NCBI RefSeq assembly: GCF_000225825.1
Contig: NZ_AGBX01000007.1
Span: forward strand, 1 to 64,000
Source of the DNA: Brachybacterium squillarum M-6-3
GTDB lineage: Bacteria; Actinomycetota; Actinomycetes; Actinomycetales; Dermabacteraceae
DNA: 64,000 nucleotides
Direction: 5' to 3'
The position numbers and the translations under genes were made by a program. Position 1 is the first letter of the stretch, and every line of letters begins with the position of its first letter. Below are positions 18,695-29,718 of the stretch, in pieces. Under the pieces are notes generated by a model that was not told the origin of the DNA, did no database searches, and worked only from the letters and a program-made list of their open reading frames with translations.

Positions 18695-18994
18695 ATGGCC
18701 ACTGATTACGACGCACCGCGCAAGAACGACGACGAGTCCAACGACGACTCGATCGAGGAGCTCAAGGGCCGCCGCAACGAGGCGTCCACCCCGACGGTGG
18801 ACGAGGACGAGGCCGAGGCGGCCGACTCCTACGAGCTGCCCGGCGCGGACCTCTCCGGCGAGGAGCTGTCCGTCCGTGTGCTGCCCCGTCAGGCGGACGA
18901 GTTCACCTGCGCCAGCTGTTTCCTCGTGAAGCACCGCAGCCAGATCGACCATGTCGAGGGCACCCTCATCATCTGCAAGGACTGCGCCGCCTGA
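18695..18994 (+). CDS. DUF4193 family zinc-ribbon protein
   Basis: A 99-residue actinobacterial protein. Residues 1 to about 65 are strongly acidic (DDESNDDSIEEL, DEDEAEAADSYELPG). The C-terminus carries CASCFLVKHRSQID followed by IICKDCAA, two Cys-x2-Cys pairs that should bind zinc. The family includes proteins linked to RNA polymerase and stress in mycobacteria, but no firm role can be given here. ATG 18695 follows AGGAACGG. The gene is monocistronic with a strong terminator 20 bases after the stop. Confidence 0.85.
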   Translation: MATDYDAPRKNDDESNDDSIEELKGRRNEASTPTVDEDEAEAADSYELPGADLSGEELSVRVLPRQADEFTCASCFLVKHRSQIDHVEGTLIICKDCAA

Positions 18995-19014
18995 GCCGCA
19001 GCCCCGCACAGACC

Positions 19015-19049
19015 ACGACGCCCGCCCCCGGAAGGGGGGCGGGCGTCGT
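19015..19049 (+). terminator. Terminator after the DUF4193 gene
   Basis: Arms ACGACGCCCGCCCC and GGGGCGGGCGTCGT around CCGGAAG. It lies between convergent genes and may work in both directions. Confidence 0.85.
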
Positions 19050-19118
19050 GCGTGTCACGGGAATGCCGGTCCGGGAGTGCTGGTGAGTCCAGGGGGCTCC
19101 GGCACGCCCCGGTCGTCG

Positions 19119-19637
19119 TCAGCGGGAGGCGCGGGCGCTGCGCAGCGCGAGCGCCAGATCGCCGGGGCGGCGGGAGCTGGCCACCCAGGCGGAGGTCGGG
19201 TCGTCCTCGTCGTGCAGCGGCACCCGCACCCCGGAGTGGATCCAGCCGCGCGTGCAGTGGAAGGCCAGCGGCTCGAAGTCCACGCCCATCGTGCGCGCCC
19301 AGTCCTCGCCGTCGAGCACCTCGGGCTCGCCGAGCAGGTCGTGCTCCACGCGGGCGCGGCCCATGGTCAGGCCCTCGCGGTCCACGCTGAGCACCGGGGC
19401 GGTGGCCACGCCGAGCATCACCGCGACCACCATGCCGATGATCCCGGCGACCAGGGCGATCGTGGTGGACAGCGGCACCAGGATCACGCCGAACATCGCG
19501 CCGCCGATCACGAAGACCACCCAGGTGCCGGGGCTCGGCAGCAGCCGCTCCCGGAACAGGGGGGCGGAGCCCGCGGCGGCGGGGGCGGGACGGGCGGCGG
19601 GGCTCGGGCGGGAGGCGTCGGATGCGGCGGCGGACAT
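19119..19637 (-). CDS. DUF3093 membrane protein
   Basis: A 172-residue protein. An Ala/Pro-rich N-terminus of about 25 residues is followed by RERLLPSPGTWVVFVIGGAMFG and a second hydrophobic stretch IALVAGIIGMVVAVMLGVATA, giving two transmembrane helices (about 36-58 and 62-84). A soluble C-terminal domain follows (VDREGLTMGRARVEH, RPGDLALALRSARAS). The DUF3093-dut divergent pair is conserved in actinobacteria, and the function is unknown. ATG 19637 has no Shine-Dalgarno. GACGAT 6 bases upstream might be a weak leaderless -10. Confidence 0.85.
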   Translation of the reverse strand: MSAAASDASRPSPAARPAPAAAGSAPLFRERLLPSPGTWVVFVIGGAMFGVILVPLSTTIALVAGIIGMVVAVMLGVATAPVLSVDREGLTMGRARVEHDLLGEPEVLDGEDWARTMGVDFEPLAFHCTRGWIHSGVRVPLHDEDDPTSAWVASSRRPGDLALALRSARASR

Positions 19638-19687
19638 GCGGCCATCGTCTCACGCTGGCCCTGAGCGGCACGGCGGCGGCGAGCGCC

Positions 19688-19703
19688 TAGGCTGGGGGTC
19701 ATG
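19688..19703 (+). promoter_or_regulatory. Leaderless promoter of dut
   Basis: TAGGCT (19688-19693), 7 bases of which five are G, then ATG (19701-19703). The run of Gs could mimic a ribosome-binding site but is too close to the start to act as one. Confidence 0.7.
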
Positions 19704-20207
19704 TCGCACCCCGTCGAGACCGCCGCCGAGACCGCGCCGGGCACCGCCCCCGAGCTGCGGATCCGCCTGCAGGAGGGCACCACCGCGCCGCAGCGCGCCC
19801 ACGCCGACGACGCCGGGCTGGACCTGGCCAGCGCCGAGGAGGTGCTGCTGGAGCCCGGTGCCCGCGCCCTGGTGGACACGGGGATGGCGATCGCCCTGCC
19901 CCCCGGCACCGTCGGGCTGGTCTGCCCGCGCTCCGGCCTCGCCGCCCGCCACGGCGTCACCGTGCTGAACGGCCCCGGCGTGGTCGACGCCGGCTACCGC
20001 GGCCCGGTCAAGGTGACCCTGCTGAACACGGACCCCGAGCAGGCCGTGCGCATCCACCCCGGCGACCGCATCGCCCAGCTCGTGATCGTGCCCTTCCTGG
20101 CTCCGGTGCTGCGCGAGGTCGAGGACCTCGAGGCCACCGACCGCGCCGAGGCGGGCTTCGGCTCCACCGGCGCCCTGGCCGCCGCCCCCACCGTGAAGGA
20201 GGCCTGA
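19701..20207 (+). CDS. dut: Deoxyuridine 5'-triphosphate nucleotidohydrolase
   Basis: Trimeric dUTPase of 168 residues that hydrolyses dUTP to dUMP. It protects DNA from uracil and supplies thymidylate synthesis. All five motifs are visible: DDAGLDLASAEE (1), CPRSGLA (2), GVVDAGYRGPVKV with the catalytic Asp (3), RIAQLVI (4) and GFGSTG (5). An N-terminal extension of about 17 residues precedes the domain. It heads a dut-DUF3710-DUF3159 operon with gaps of only 3 and 7 bases. Confidence 0.95.
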   Translation: MSHPVETAAETAPGTAPELRIRLQEGTTAPQRAHADDAGLDLASAEEVLLEPGARALVDTGMAIALPPGTVGLVCPRSGLAARHGVTVLNGPGVVDAGYRGPVKVTLLNTDPEQAVRIHPGDRIAQLVIVPFLAPVLREVEDLEATDRAEAGFGSTGALAAAPTVKEA

Positions 20208-20210
20208 GCG

Positions 20211-20951
20211 ATGGCCCTGTTCTCCCGCCGCAAGAGCGACGCCGCCGACCCCGCCGTCGAGGAGGTCGACGCCCCGGAGGCCGACGAGGTCGACGAGGCC
20301 GGTGAGATCTCGGAGACCGCCGACGAGCGCCCCGAGCACCTCGAGGACGGCCCCTACGACGAGTCCGAGGCCCCCGAGGAGGACCGCATCGACCTGGGCG
20401 GCCTGCGGGTCCCCACCATCGACGGCATGGAGCTGCGGATGGAGGTCGACCAGCGCAGCAACACCGTCACCGGCGCGAACCTGGTGATCGGCGGCTCCTC
20501 CCTGCAGGTGCAGGCCTTCGCCGCGCCCAAGACCCGCGGGCTCTGGCAGGACGTGCGCACCTCACTGCGCGACTCCGTGGTCAAGCAGGGCGGTACCGCC
20601 GAGACCCGCGAGGGCACTTTCGGCACCGAGCTGATCACCCGCCTGCCCGTCAAGCGCGCCGACGGCCGCACCGGCTACCGCCCCGCCCGCTTCATGGGCG
20701 TCGACGGTCCGCGCTGGTTCCTGCGCGGCATCCTCACCGGCAAGGCCCTCTCCAACACCGACCAGGCCCGCACCTTCGAGACGCTGTTCTCGCGCCTGGT
20801 GGTGGTGCGCGGCACCGAGGCGATGGCCCCGCAGGAGCTGATCCCGCTGCACCTGCCCGGGCAGCGCCCCGGCCTGGTGCCGCAGGCGGCGGAGAAGTTC
20901 GCCTCCCTGGACCCCCAGCGCCGCGGCCCCGAGATCTCCGAGATCGGCTGA
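20211..20951 (+). CDS. DUF3710 family protein
   Basis: A 246-residue actinobacterial protein. Residues 1-60 are acidic and disordered after the basic start MALFSRRK. The conserved domain follows with DLGGLRVPTIDGMELRME, SSLQVQAFAAPKTRGLWQ and GVDGPRWFLRGILTGKAL. No membrane segment is seen. The function is unknown. It is 3 bases downstream of dut and probably translated from the same mRNA. In related genomes an OB-fold protein often follows, but here DUF3159 comes directly. Confidence 0.85.
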   Translation: MALFSRRKSDAADPAVEEVDAPEADEVDEAGEISETADERPEHLEDGPYDESEAPEEDRIDLGGLRVPTIDGMELRMEVDQRSNTVTGANLVIGGSSLQVQAFAAPKTRGLWQDVRTSLRDSVVKQGGTAETREGTFGTELITRLPVKRADGRTGYRPARFMGVDGPRWFLRGILTGKALSNTDQARTFETLFSRLVVVRGTEAMAPQELIPLHLPGQRPGLVPQAAEKFASLDPQRRGPEISEIG

Positions 20952-20958
20952 GCGCCCG

Positions 20959-21675
20959 ATGAGCGATCCCGGGCATCCGCAGAGCCCGAACGATGCCTCG
21001 ACCTCGCCGGCGGGCCATGGACGGCGCTCCGCCTCCGGTCTCGGGGGCGTGCTGCAGGAGGAGGAGTTCTCCGTCGCGCAGGCGATCGGCGGGCCCCGCG
21101 GCGTCGCCGAGTCGGTGGTGCCCACCCTGCTGTTCGTGGTGCTGTTCGTCGCCACCGGCGCCGTCGCCGTGGCGGCGATCTCCGCGGTCGCGGCCGTGGT
21201 CCTCGCGCTGCTGGCGCGCCTGGTCCAGCGCCAGAGCCCCGCGAGCGCGCTGGGCGGACTGATCGGGGTGGGCATCGGCGCCCTGCTGGCGATCCGCTCC
21301 GGCGAGGGCACCGACTTCTACGCCCCCGGCATCGCCATCAACGCCGTCTCCCTGCTGGTGCTGCTGGTCTCGCTGCTGGCCCGGCGGCCCCTGATCGGTG
21401 TGGTCGTCGCCCTGCTGGACCCGCGGGTCGCGGACTGGGCCGAGGCCCCCGATGCCCGCCGCGTCTACACCCGCGCCACCGGGCTGTTCGCCCTGCTCTA
21501 CGCCGCGAAGCTGGGGGTGCAGGTCCCGCTTCTGCTCACCGGGCAGGTCGCGGCGCTCGGCGTCGCCAAGCTCGTGATGGGCCTGCCGGCCTTCGCCGTG
21601 ATCGCCTACCTCACCTGGCTGATGCACCGCGCGCTGCTGGCCCGCCGCGCCGCCCGCGAGGCCGCCGCGGCCTGA
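20959..21675 (+). CDS. DUF3159 membrane protein
   Basis: A 238-residue integral membrane protein with about six hydrophobic helices from residue 45 onward (VVPTLLFVVLFVATGAVAV, LGGLIGVGIGALLAI, AINAVSLLVLLVSLLA, LFALLYAAKLGVQV, KLVMGLPAFAVIAYL). The hydrophilic N-terminus includes FSVAQAIGGPRG, conserved in the family. The function is unknown. It is the last gene of the dut operon. The TrkA-type potassium channel genes that often follow DUF3159 in actinobacteria are absent here. Confidence 0.83.
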   Translation: MSDPGHPQSPNDASTSPAGHGRRSASGLGGVLQEEEFSVAQAIGGPRGVAESVVPTLLFVVLFVATGAVAVAAISAVAAVVLALLARLVQRQSPASALGGLIGVGIGALLAIRSGEGTDFYAPGIAINAVSLLVLLVSLLARRPLIGVVVALLDPRVADWAEAPDARRVYTRATGLFALLYAAKLGVQVPLLLTGQVAALGVAKLVMGLPAFAVIAYLTWLMHRALLARRAAREAAAA

Positions 21676-21859
21676 CCCTGCCGTCGGCGCGGCTCCCGTG
21701 AACCCGGACACCGTGCACCGGACACCCGGCGTGAGATCCGACCCTGATACGTGAGGGATCCGCCAGGGGTGTCCACATCGCGGTCAGGAGGGTGCGACAC
21801 TGGTCCCCGACACGCCGACGGACGCGGCAGACGTGGGCCGCAGGAGGGAAGGGGCGCCG

Positions 21860-23182
21860 ATGAGCCCGGAGACGGATCGCACGGCCGGTGACGCCGCCGC
21901 CCAGGGACGATTGCTCACCCTCACCGCCGGGAACCCGGCCGCCGGGGGCACCTTCGTCGCCCGCCACGAGGGCCGCGTGGTCTTCGTCCGCGGCACCACC
22001 CCCGGGGAGACCGTCACCGCCCGCCTGCTGGAGGACCCGAAAGAGGCCGCCGACGCCCGCTTCTGGCGCGCCGAGACCATCGACGTGCTCGAGGCCGGGG
22101 TGGACCGCGTGCCCTCGGTGTGGGACGAGGCCGGCATCGACGGCGTCGGCGGCGCCGAATGGGCTCACATCGCCCTGCCCGCGCAGCGCCGCATCGCCTC
22201 CGAGGTGATGCAGGAGCTGCTGCAGCGCGCCGGCGTGCGCAGCTACCCGCTCGAGGAGGTCCAGGTCGAACCCGCCCCGCACGACCTCGACGGCCTCGGC
22301 TGGCGCACCCGCGTGCGCTTCGCGGTCGACGAGGACGGCCGCGTCGGCATGCGCGGCTGGCGCTCTCACGACGTCCGCGGCGTGGGCGAGAACCCGCTGG
22401 CCGCCCGTGCCATCCGCGAGCTGCCCCTGGAGGACTGGACCGCCCCCGCCGGCACCGAGGCCATCGACGTGGTCGCCCCCTCCACCGGCCCGGTCTCCGT
22501 GGTCCTCATCGGCCGCGAGCTCGACCCCGCGAGCGTCGAGGTGCCCGCCGCCTGGGGCGAGGCCGACGTGGCCGTGCGCACCGCCCGCGGCCTGCAGCCG
22601 CTGCGCGGCGACGGCAGCGTCCGCGAGCGCGTGGGGGAGCGGCTGTTCACCGTCGGCGCCACCGGCTTCTGGCAGGTGCACCGCCGGGCCGCCGAGCTGC
22701 TCAGCGAGGTCGTCACCGCCGAGCTGCGCCCCGCCGAGCCCCGCAGCGTCTGGGACCTCTACGGCGGGGTGGGCCTGTTCGCGGCCGCCGCCGCCGAGCT
22801 GGTGGGCCCCGAGGGCAGCGTGCAGAGCGTGGAGGGCAACCGCCGCGCCTCCCAACAGGCCGCCGAGAACCTCGCCGACCTCCCGCAGGTCTCCACGGCC
22901 ACCGCCGACGTCATCGACTGGGTGCGCGCGCGCCGCGGCGGCGTGGACGCCGTGGTGCTGGACCCGCCGCGCGCCGGCGCCGGGGCCGAGCTGATGGGCC
23001 TGCTCGCCGCGGCCGTGCGCCGCCGCATCGTCTACGTCTCCTGCGAGCCCTCCACCCTCGCCCGCGACCTCGCCGTCGCCGAGAAGGCGGGCTGGCGCAT
23101 CACCGACCTGCGCGCCTTCGACCTCTTCCCGCACACCCACCACATGGAGTCGGTGACGGTGCTGGAGCGCGCTGAGGCCTGA
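21860..23182 (+). CDS. TRAM-domain class I SAM-dependent RNA methyltransferase (TrmA/RumA family)
   Basis: A predicted RNA uracil-C5 methyltransferase of 440 residues. The N-terminal TRAM OB-fold covers about 15-75 (GNPAAGGTFVARHEGRVVF, TTPGETVTARLLE). The SAM domain contains WDLYGGVGLFAAAAAELVG (motif I, about residue 300). The core DPPRAGAG is followed by the catalytic Cys in YVSCEPSTLARDL. No Fe-S Cys cluster typical of RlmD is seen. ATG 21860 was chosen over GTG 21833 because GGAGGGAAGGGG lies just upstream. The exact RNA target is unknown. A hairpin follows the stop. Confidence 0.88.
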   Translation: MSPETDRTAGDAAAQGRLLTLTAGNPAAGGTFVARHEGRVVFVRGTTPGETVTARLLEDPKEAADARFWRAETIDVLEAGVDRVPSVWDEAGIDGVGGAEWAHIALPAQRRIASEVMQELLQRAGVRSYPLEEVQVEPAPHDLDGLGWRTRVRFAVDEDGRVGMRGWRSHDVRGVGENPLAARAIRELPLEDWTAPAGTEAIDVVAPSTGPVSVVLIGRELDPASVEVPAAWGEADVAVRTARGLQPLRGDGSVRERVGERLFTVGATGFWQVHRRAAELLSEVVTAELRPAEPRSVWDLYGGVGLFAAAAAELVGPEGSVQSVEGNRRASQQAAENLADLPQVSTATADVIDWVRARRGGVDAVVLDPPRAGAGAELMGLLAAAVRRRIVYVSCEPSTLARDLAVAEKAGWRITDLRAFDLFPHTHHMESVTVLERAEA

Positions 23183-23205
23183 CCTCTCGGAACCCCCCCC
23201 CGGAG

Positions 23206-23231
23206 GGCCCCGTCGGGCATCGCCCGGGGCC
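23206..23231 (+). terminator. Terminator after the RNA methyltransferase gene
   Basis: GGCCCC and GGGGCC outer arms with inner GGGC-ATC-GCCC and a 3-base bulge, 23 bases after the stop. Confidence 0.6.
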
Positions 23232-23509
23232 ACCGCGACATGGCGGAATAACGCACTGATCGCATTCTCTAATTCACCCAGGACTGCCTCGCCTGAGCGA
23301 TTCGGCTCACCCTTTTCCCAGTCCCGTCCACGGGCCGTGGGGGGGCGCTGCGTGCTATAGTTATCTTGACGTCAAGATAACTGATCCGGGGAGCGTGTCC
23401 CGAGGTCACGGCGCCGAACGGCCTCCTCCATGGGAGGGAACGGTCAGGTTCGGGGGTGATCCCGATTACGATGGTCGCGTTCGCCCACCACCAAAGGAGT
23501 GTGTGCCCT
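23232..23509. other. acnA upstream region with an AT-rich patch
   Basis: Non-coding leader of acnA within the 327-base gap. From about 23245 to 23385 it is markedly richer in A and T than its surroundings. It contains the promoter/palindrome at 23356-23382, and from that start point the leader would be about 140 bases long. No small ORF with a convincing ribosome-binding site and no known riboswitch fold was recognised. Confidence 0.5.
23356..23382 (+). promoter_or_regulatory. acnA promoter with a perfect 24-bp palindromic operator
   Basis: TATAGT (23356-23361) fits a -10. The half-site AGTTATCTTGAC (23359-23370) is followed immediately by its exact reverse complement (23371-23382). The palindrome overlaps the -10 and covers the predicted start point near 23368, the classic position for a repressor. 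No AcnR-type regulator gene is adjacent, so the binding protein is unknown. Confidence 0.75.
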
Positions 23510-26293
<2,784 letters not shown>

Positions 26294-26321
26294 GCACCGC
26301 GGGCGCGCCCCGCACCCGGGA

Positions 26322-26357
26322 CCGGCCCCGGCCCCTCCTCGCGAGGGACCGGGGCCG
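26322..26357 (+). terminator. Terminator after acnA
   Basis: Arms CGGCCCCGGCCCCTC and GAGGGACCGGGGCCG with one G-T pair around CTCGC, then TTCC. It lies about 29 bases after the acnA stop. Confidence 0.8.
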
Positions 26358-26443
26358 TTCCATGGTTCGAGGCGCCGCCGCTCGTCTCCCGTCCACGCAC
26401 GGGGCGGCGAGTCACGTTCGTGCGGGAAAGACCGAGGGTGCGT

Positions 26444-26486
26444 CACGTCTGCGTCGGATAGTCACCCTTATCCGTGCGCAGACGTG
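26444..26486. repeat. Long imperfect inverted repeat between acnA and the APC permease gene
   Basis: CACGTCTGCG-T-CGGATA, an 8-base centre GTCACCCT, then TATCCG-TG-CGCAGACGTG. The arms match over 16 positions with a small internal bulge. It lies 25 bases beyond the minus-strand permease stop, so it may be that gene's terminator, although no T tract follows. Confidence 0.7.
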
Positions 26487-26511
26487 CCGCGCCCCGTCGG
26501 CGTGGCCGGGG

Positions 26512-27789
26512 TCAGCGGGCGCGACGGAGCCGCAGCAGTCGGTAGCCGACGCCGAGGGCGAACATCACCGCGGCCGCCGCGATCGAGACGGGCGGCAGGG
26601 TCGCCACCAGCACCACGCAGCCGATCGCGCCGAGCACCTGCCACCCCTTCGCGTACAGGCGGTCCGGCGCCTCCTGGGTGAGGGCGGCGAGGTTCGCGAT
26701 CAGGTAGTACAGCAGCACGCCGACCGAGGAGAAGCCGATCGCCTCGCGCAGGTCCACCGTCAGCACCAGCGCGCTGACCACGAGGGCCAGGGCGATCTCG
26801 GCGCGGTGGGGCACCTGGTGGCGCGGGTGCACGGTGGCCAGCCAACGCGGGAGGTCCCCCTGCCGGGCCATCGCGAGGCTGGTGCGGCCGATCCCGGCGA
26901 TGAGCGCCAGCAGCGCGCCCAGGGCCGCCGCGGCCGCGCCGATCCGCACCAGCGGCACGCCCCACTCCCAGCCGCGCACGCGCAGCACCTCCGCGAGCGG
27001 CGTGGGGGAGGCGGCCACGCCTGCGGCGCCGACGGTGACGAGCAGCGCCACGGCGATCAGCACGTAGACCGCCAGGGCCAGGCCGAGCGCGGTGAGGATC
27101 GCGCGGGGGATGGTGCGGCGCGGCTCGCGCACCTCCTCGCCCATGGTGGCGATGCGGGCGTACCCCGCGAAGGCGAAGAACAGCAGGCCCGCGGACTGCA
27201 GCACCCCGTACCAGCCGCCCGCCATCCAGCCGCCGTCTCCCATACGCAGCGAGACCACCCCGTCCAGGGCGGGCGCCCCGGAGGTCAGCCCCGCCAGCAC
27301 CACCATCGCCAGCACCAACAGCACCACGGTGACGATCACGCGGGTGGCGGCGGCCGTGCGGGTGACGCCACGGGTGTTGATCGCCGCGAGCGCCAGCACG
27401 GCGGCGACGGCGGCGGGACGCTGCCAGGACTCCGGCACCGCGTAGGCGGCGAAGGTCATGGCCATCGCGGCGCAGCTGGCCGTCTTGCCGATCACGAAGC
27501 CCCAGCCGGCCACGAATCCCGGCCACGCGCCCAGCCGCTCCCGTCCGTACACGTAGGTGCCGCCGGAGGTGGGGTACTGCGCGGCGAGCTGCGCGGAGGA
27601 GGTCGCGTTGCAGTAGGCGATCAGCGCGGCGAGGGCCAGGCCGATCAGCAGCCCGGAGCCGGCGGCCGCGGCGGCCGGGGCGAAGGCCGCGAAGATCCCG
27701 GCGCCGATCATGGAGCCGAGGCCGATCATCACGGCGTCACCGGTGCCCAGTCGGCGGGCCAGGGCGGGGGAGCTGTTCGGGGTGCTCAT
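26512..27789 (-). CDS. APC-superfamily amino acid permease
   Basis: A 425-residue integral membrane transporter with about 12 hydrophobic helices. Helix 1 contains MIGLGSMIGAGIFAAF, the substrate-contact G-S/A-G motif of APC transporters. Helix 2 and the following loop show YPTSGGTYVYGRERLG, and the loop after helix 6 carries GEEVREPRRTIPRAI, both family hallmarks. The substrate is probably an amino acid or amine but cannot be specified. ATG 27789 lies 54 bases downstream of the methionine aminopeptidase gene on the same strand, so it may share the ctaA-map transcript. Confidence 0.88.
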   Translation of the reverse strand: MSTPNSSPALARRLGTGDAVMIGLGSMIGAGIFAAFAPAAAAAGSGLLIGLALAALIAYCNATSSAQLAAQYPTSGGTYVYGRERLGAWPGFVAGWGFVIGKTASCAAMAMTFAAYAVPESWQRPAAVAAVLALAAINTRGVTRTAAATRVIVTVVLLVLAMVVLAGLTSGAPALDGVVSLRMGDGGWMAGGWYGVLQSAGLLFFAFAGYARIATMGEEVREPRRTIPRAILTALGLALAVYVLIAVALLVTVGAAGVAASPTPLAEVLRVRGWEWGVPLVRIGAAAAALGALLALIAGIGRTSLAMARQGDLPRWLATVHPRHQVPHRAEIALALVVSALVLTVDLREAIGFSSVGVLLYYLIANLAALTQEAPDRLYAKGWQVLGAIGCVVLVATLPPVSIAAAAVMFALGVGYRLLRLRRAR

Positions 27790-27843
27790 CGTCGTCCTCG
27801 TCTCGGCGCCGGGGAGCGGGCCCCGGGGGTCACGTCCGGGGGA

Positions 27844-28665
27844 TCAGGGCAGGGAGCTGCGCGGGGAGGGGTCGTCGGCGCGGGCGGTGAGGATCACCGG
27901 CTCGTCCTCGGTGACCTGGAGGGTGTGCTCGGTGTGGGCGCCGCGGGAGCCGTCGGCCGACAGCTGGGTCCAGCCGTCGCGCTCGTCGACCACCAGCTCG
28001 TGCGTGGTGGGCACCAGGAAGGGCTCGACGGTCAGCAGCTGCCCGGGGATCAGCTCGGCCCCGGCGCCGGGGGTGCCGTGGTTGGGGACGAAGGGGGCCT
28101 CGTGCATGGTGCGGCCCACGCCGTGCCCGCCGAAGCGCTGGTTGATCGTGTAGCCGAGGTCGTGGGCGGCCACCATCACGGCGTGACCGATATGGCCGAC
28201 GTGGTTCCCGGCGCGCACCTGGTCGATCCCGGCCCACATCACCGTCTCGGTGTCGCGGATCAGCTGCAGGTCCGCCTCGGCGGGCGTGCCCACCACGACC
28301 GAGAGGCAGGAGTCCGCGACCCAGCCCTCCACCTGCACCGCGAAGTCCAGGGAGAGCAGGTCGCCGTCGGCCAGGACCCGGTCGTCGGGGCGCCCGTGCA
28401 GGACGCCCTCGTTGACCGAGGTGCAGATGACGTGGCCGAAGGGGGAGGCGCCGAAGGCCGGGTGGTAGTCCAGGTAGCAGCTGGTCGCGCCGGCCTCGCG
28501 GATCAGTCGGTGCGCCTCCGCGTCCACCTCCAGCAGGTTCCACCCGGGCTCGACGACCGCCCGCAGGTGCGAGAGCACGCCGGCGACGAACTCGCCGGCC
28601 GGGCGGGCCTGGTCGAGGGTGGGCAGCTCCTGGGTGGAGTCGCGGCGGCGACGGCCGAGGATCAT
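27844..28665 (-). CDS. map: Methionine aminopeptidase, type I
   Basis: A 273-residue pita-bread metalloprotease that removes N-terminal Met from nascent proteins. Metal ligands are in the expected order: Asp in LSLDFAVQVEGW and in VADSCLSV, His in GGHGVGRTMHEAP, Glu in LTVEPFLVP and Glu in TEHTLQV. The N-terminal region (LPTLDQARPAGEFVAGVL) matches type I enzymes without a zinc-finger extension. ATG 28665 forms an ATGA overlap with the ctaA stop, so translation is coupled to heme A synthase. Genomes of this group usually have a second map near secY, so this may be an accessory copy (inference). Confidence 0.92.
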   Translation of the reverse strand: MILGRRRRDSTQELPTLDQARPAGEFVAGVLSHLRAVVEPGWNLLEVDAEAHRLIREAGATSCYLDYHPAFGASPFGHVICTSVNEGVLHGRPDDRVLADGDLLSLDFAVQVEGWVADSCLSVVVGTPAEADLQLIRDTETVMWAGIDQVRAGNHVGHIGHAVMVAAHDLGYTINQRFGGHGVGRTMHEAPFVPNHGTPGAGAELIPGQLLTVEPFLVPTTHELVVDERDGWTQLSADGSRGAHTEHTLQVTEDEPVILTARADDPSPRSSLP

Positions 28666-29705
28666 GCGCGGGCCTCCGAATCGGCGGGGGCGGCGGGGCG
28701 GCCTGCGGGGGTCCCGTCGACCGGGAAGCGGGTGGAGAAGGTGCTGGCGAGGGAGGCGATCCCGGCGGTGAACAGGCCCGCGCCGAGCAGGTGCAGGGCC
28801 ACCAGGATCTCGGGCAGGCCGGTGAAGTACTGGACGTAGCCGATCACGCCCTGCAGCAGGGTGACGCCCACCAGCAGCCAGGCCGCGCGCCGGGAGGCCC
28901 AGGGGGCACCGCCGCGGTGCAGCATGACCAGCATCAGCACCAGCAGCGCGCAGAAGGCCCACACCGCCAGGGCGTGCAGCCGGGAGATCAGCACCGGGTC
29001 GATGAGGATCCGCACCACGTCGCCGTCGTCGCCGGTGTGGGGGCCGGTGCCGGTGACGATGGTGCCGAGCACCAGCACCACCGCGCCCACCACGGCCAGG
29101 GCCGTCATCAGGGCGATCACCGCGCCCGGGACGGTGCGGCGGCGCGGGCCCGTGCCGTCACCTCCGCGGCGCAGCAGCACGGTCGAGACCGCGACCAGGG
29201 CCAGCGAGATCAGGAAGTGGGGGCTGAGCAGCGCCGGGTGCAGGTTCACCAGCACCAGGACCCCGCCGATCACGGCCTGGGCGAGGGTGCCGATCAGCGG
29301 CACCGCGGCCAGCAGCAGGAAACGCCGTCCCAGGTGCCGCAGCCAGCGCAGGGACACCAGCAGCACCAGGATCGCGACGATGCTGAGCACACCGGTCATC
29401 ATCCGGTTGCCGAATTCTATGAAGGGGTGGATGCCGGCCTCGAGCGTCAGCTCGGGGGCGAACTCGCCGGGCTCGCAGTTGGGCCAGGTGGAGCAGCCCA
29501 GGCCGCTGCCGGTCAGCCGGACGGCGCCACCGGTCAGCAGGATCGCGATCTGGCAGACCAGGTTCGCCCACAGCACCGTCGCCACGATGCGCGCCCGGGC
29601 GACGGGGCCCAGACGCGGCAGCAGGGGCTCGGGCAGGGTCGAGAAGCGTCCGTGGATCTCGGGCGGTAGCCCGGTCCGCGCGGCGTCGGCTGGAGCGGTC
29701 GGCAT
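28662..29705 (-). CDS. ctaA: Heme A synthase (COX15/CtaA)
   Basis: A 347-residue eight-helix membrane enzyme that oxidises heme O to heme A for cytochrome aa3 oxidase. The first extracellular loop has the Cys pair GCSTWPNCEPGEF, as in Bacillus CtaA. The catalytic Glu and heme His lie in HPFIEFGNRMMTG. Further heme ligands are in NLHPALLSPHF, ISRLHALAVW and VALHLLGAGLF. The start was placed at ATG 29705 because TAGACT lies 7 bases upstream, and the upstream in-frame codons are not conserved-looking. It overlaps map. The ABC transporter pair directly upstream is a frequent neighbour of ctaA in actinobacteria. Confidence 0.93.
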   Translation of the reverse strand: MPTAPADAARTGLPPEIHGRFSTLPEPLLPRLGPVARARIVATVLWANLVCQIAILLTGGAVRLTGSGLGCSTWPNCEPGEFAPELTLEAGIHPFIEFGNRMMTGVLSIVAILVLLVSLRWLRHLGRRFLLLAAVPLIGTLAQAVIGGVLVLVNLHPALLSPHFLISLALVAVSTVLLRRGGDGTGPRRRTVPGAVIALMTALAVVGAVVLVLGTIVTGTGPHTGDDGDVVRILIDPVLISRLHALAVWAFCALLVLMLVMLHRGGAPWASRRAAWLLVGVTLLQGVIGYVQYFTGLPEILVALHLLGAGLFTAGIASLASTFSTRFPVDGTPAGRPAAPADSEARA

Positions 29706-29718
29706 GCCCCTGAGTCTA
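29703..29718 (-). promoter_or_regulatory. Leaderless promoter of ctaA
   Basis: On the minus strand TAGACT (29718-29713), 7 bases, then ATG (29705-29703). The 132-base gap to the ABC permease gene otherwise shows nothing recognisable. Confidence 0.7.
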
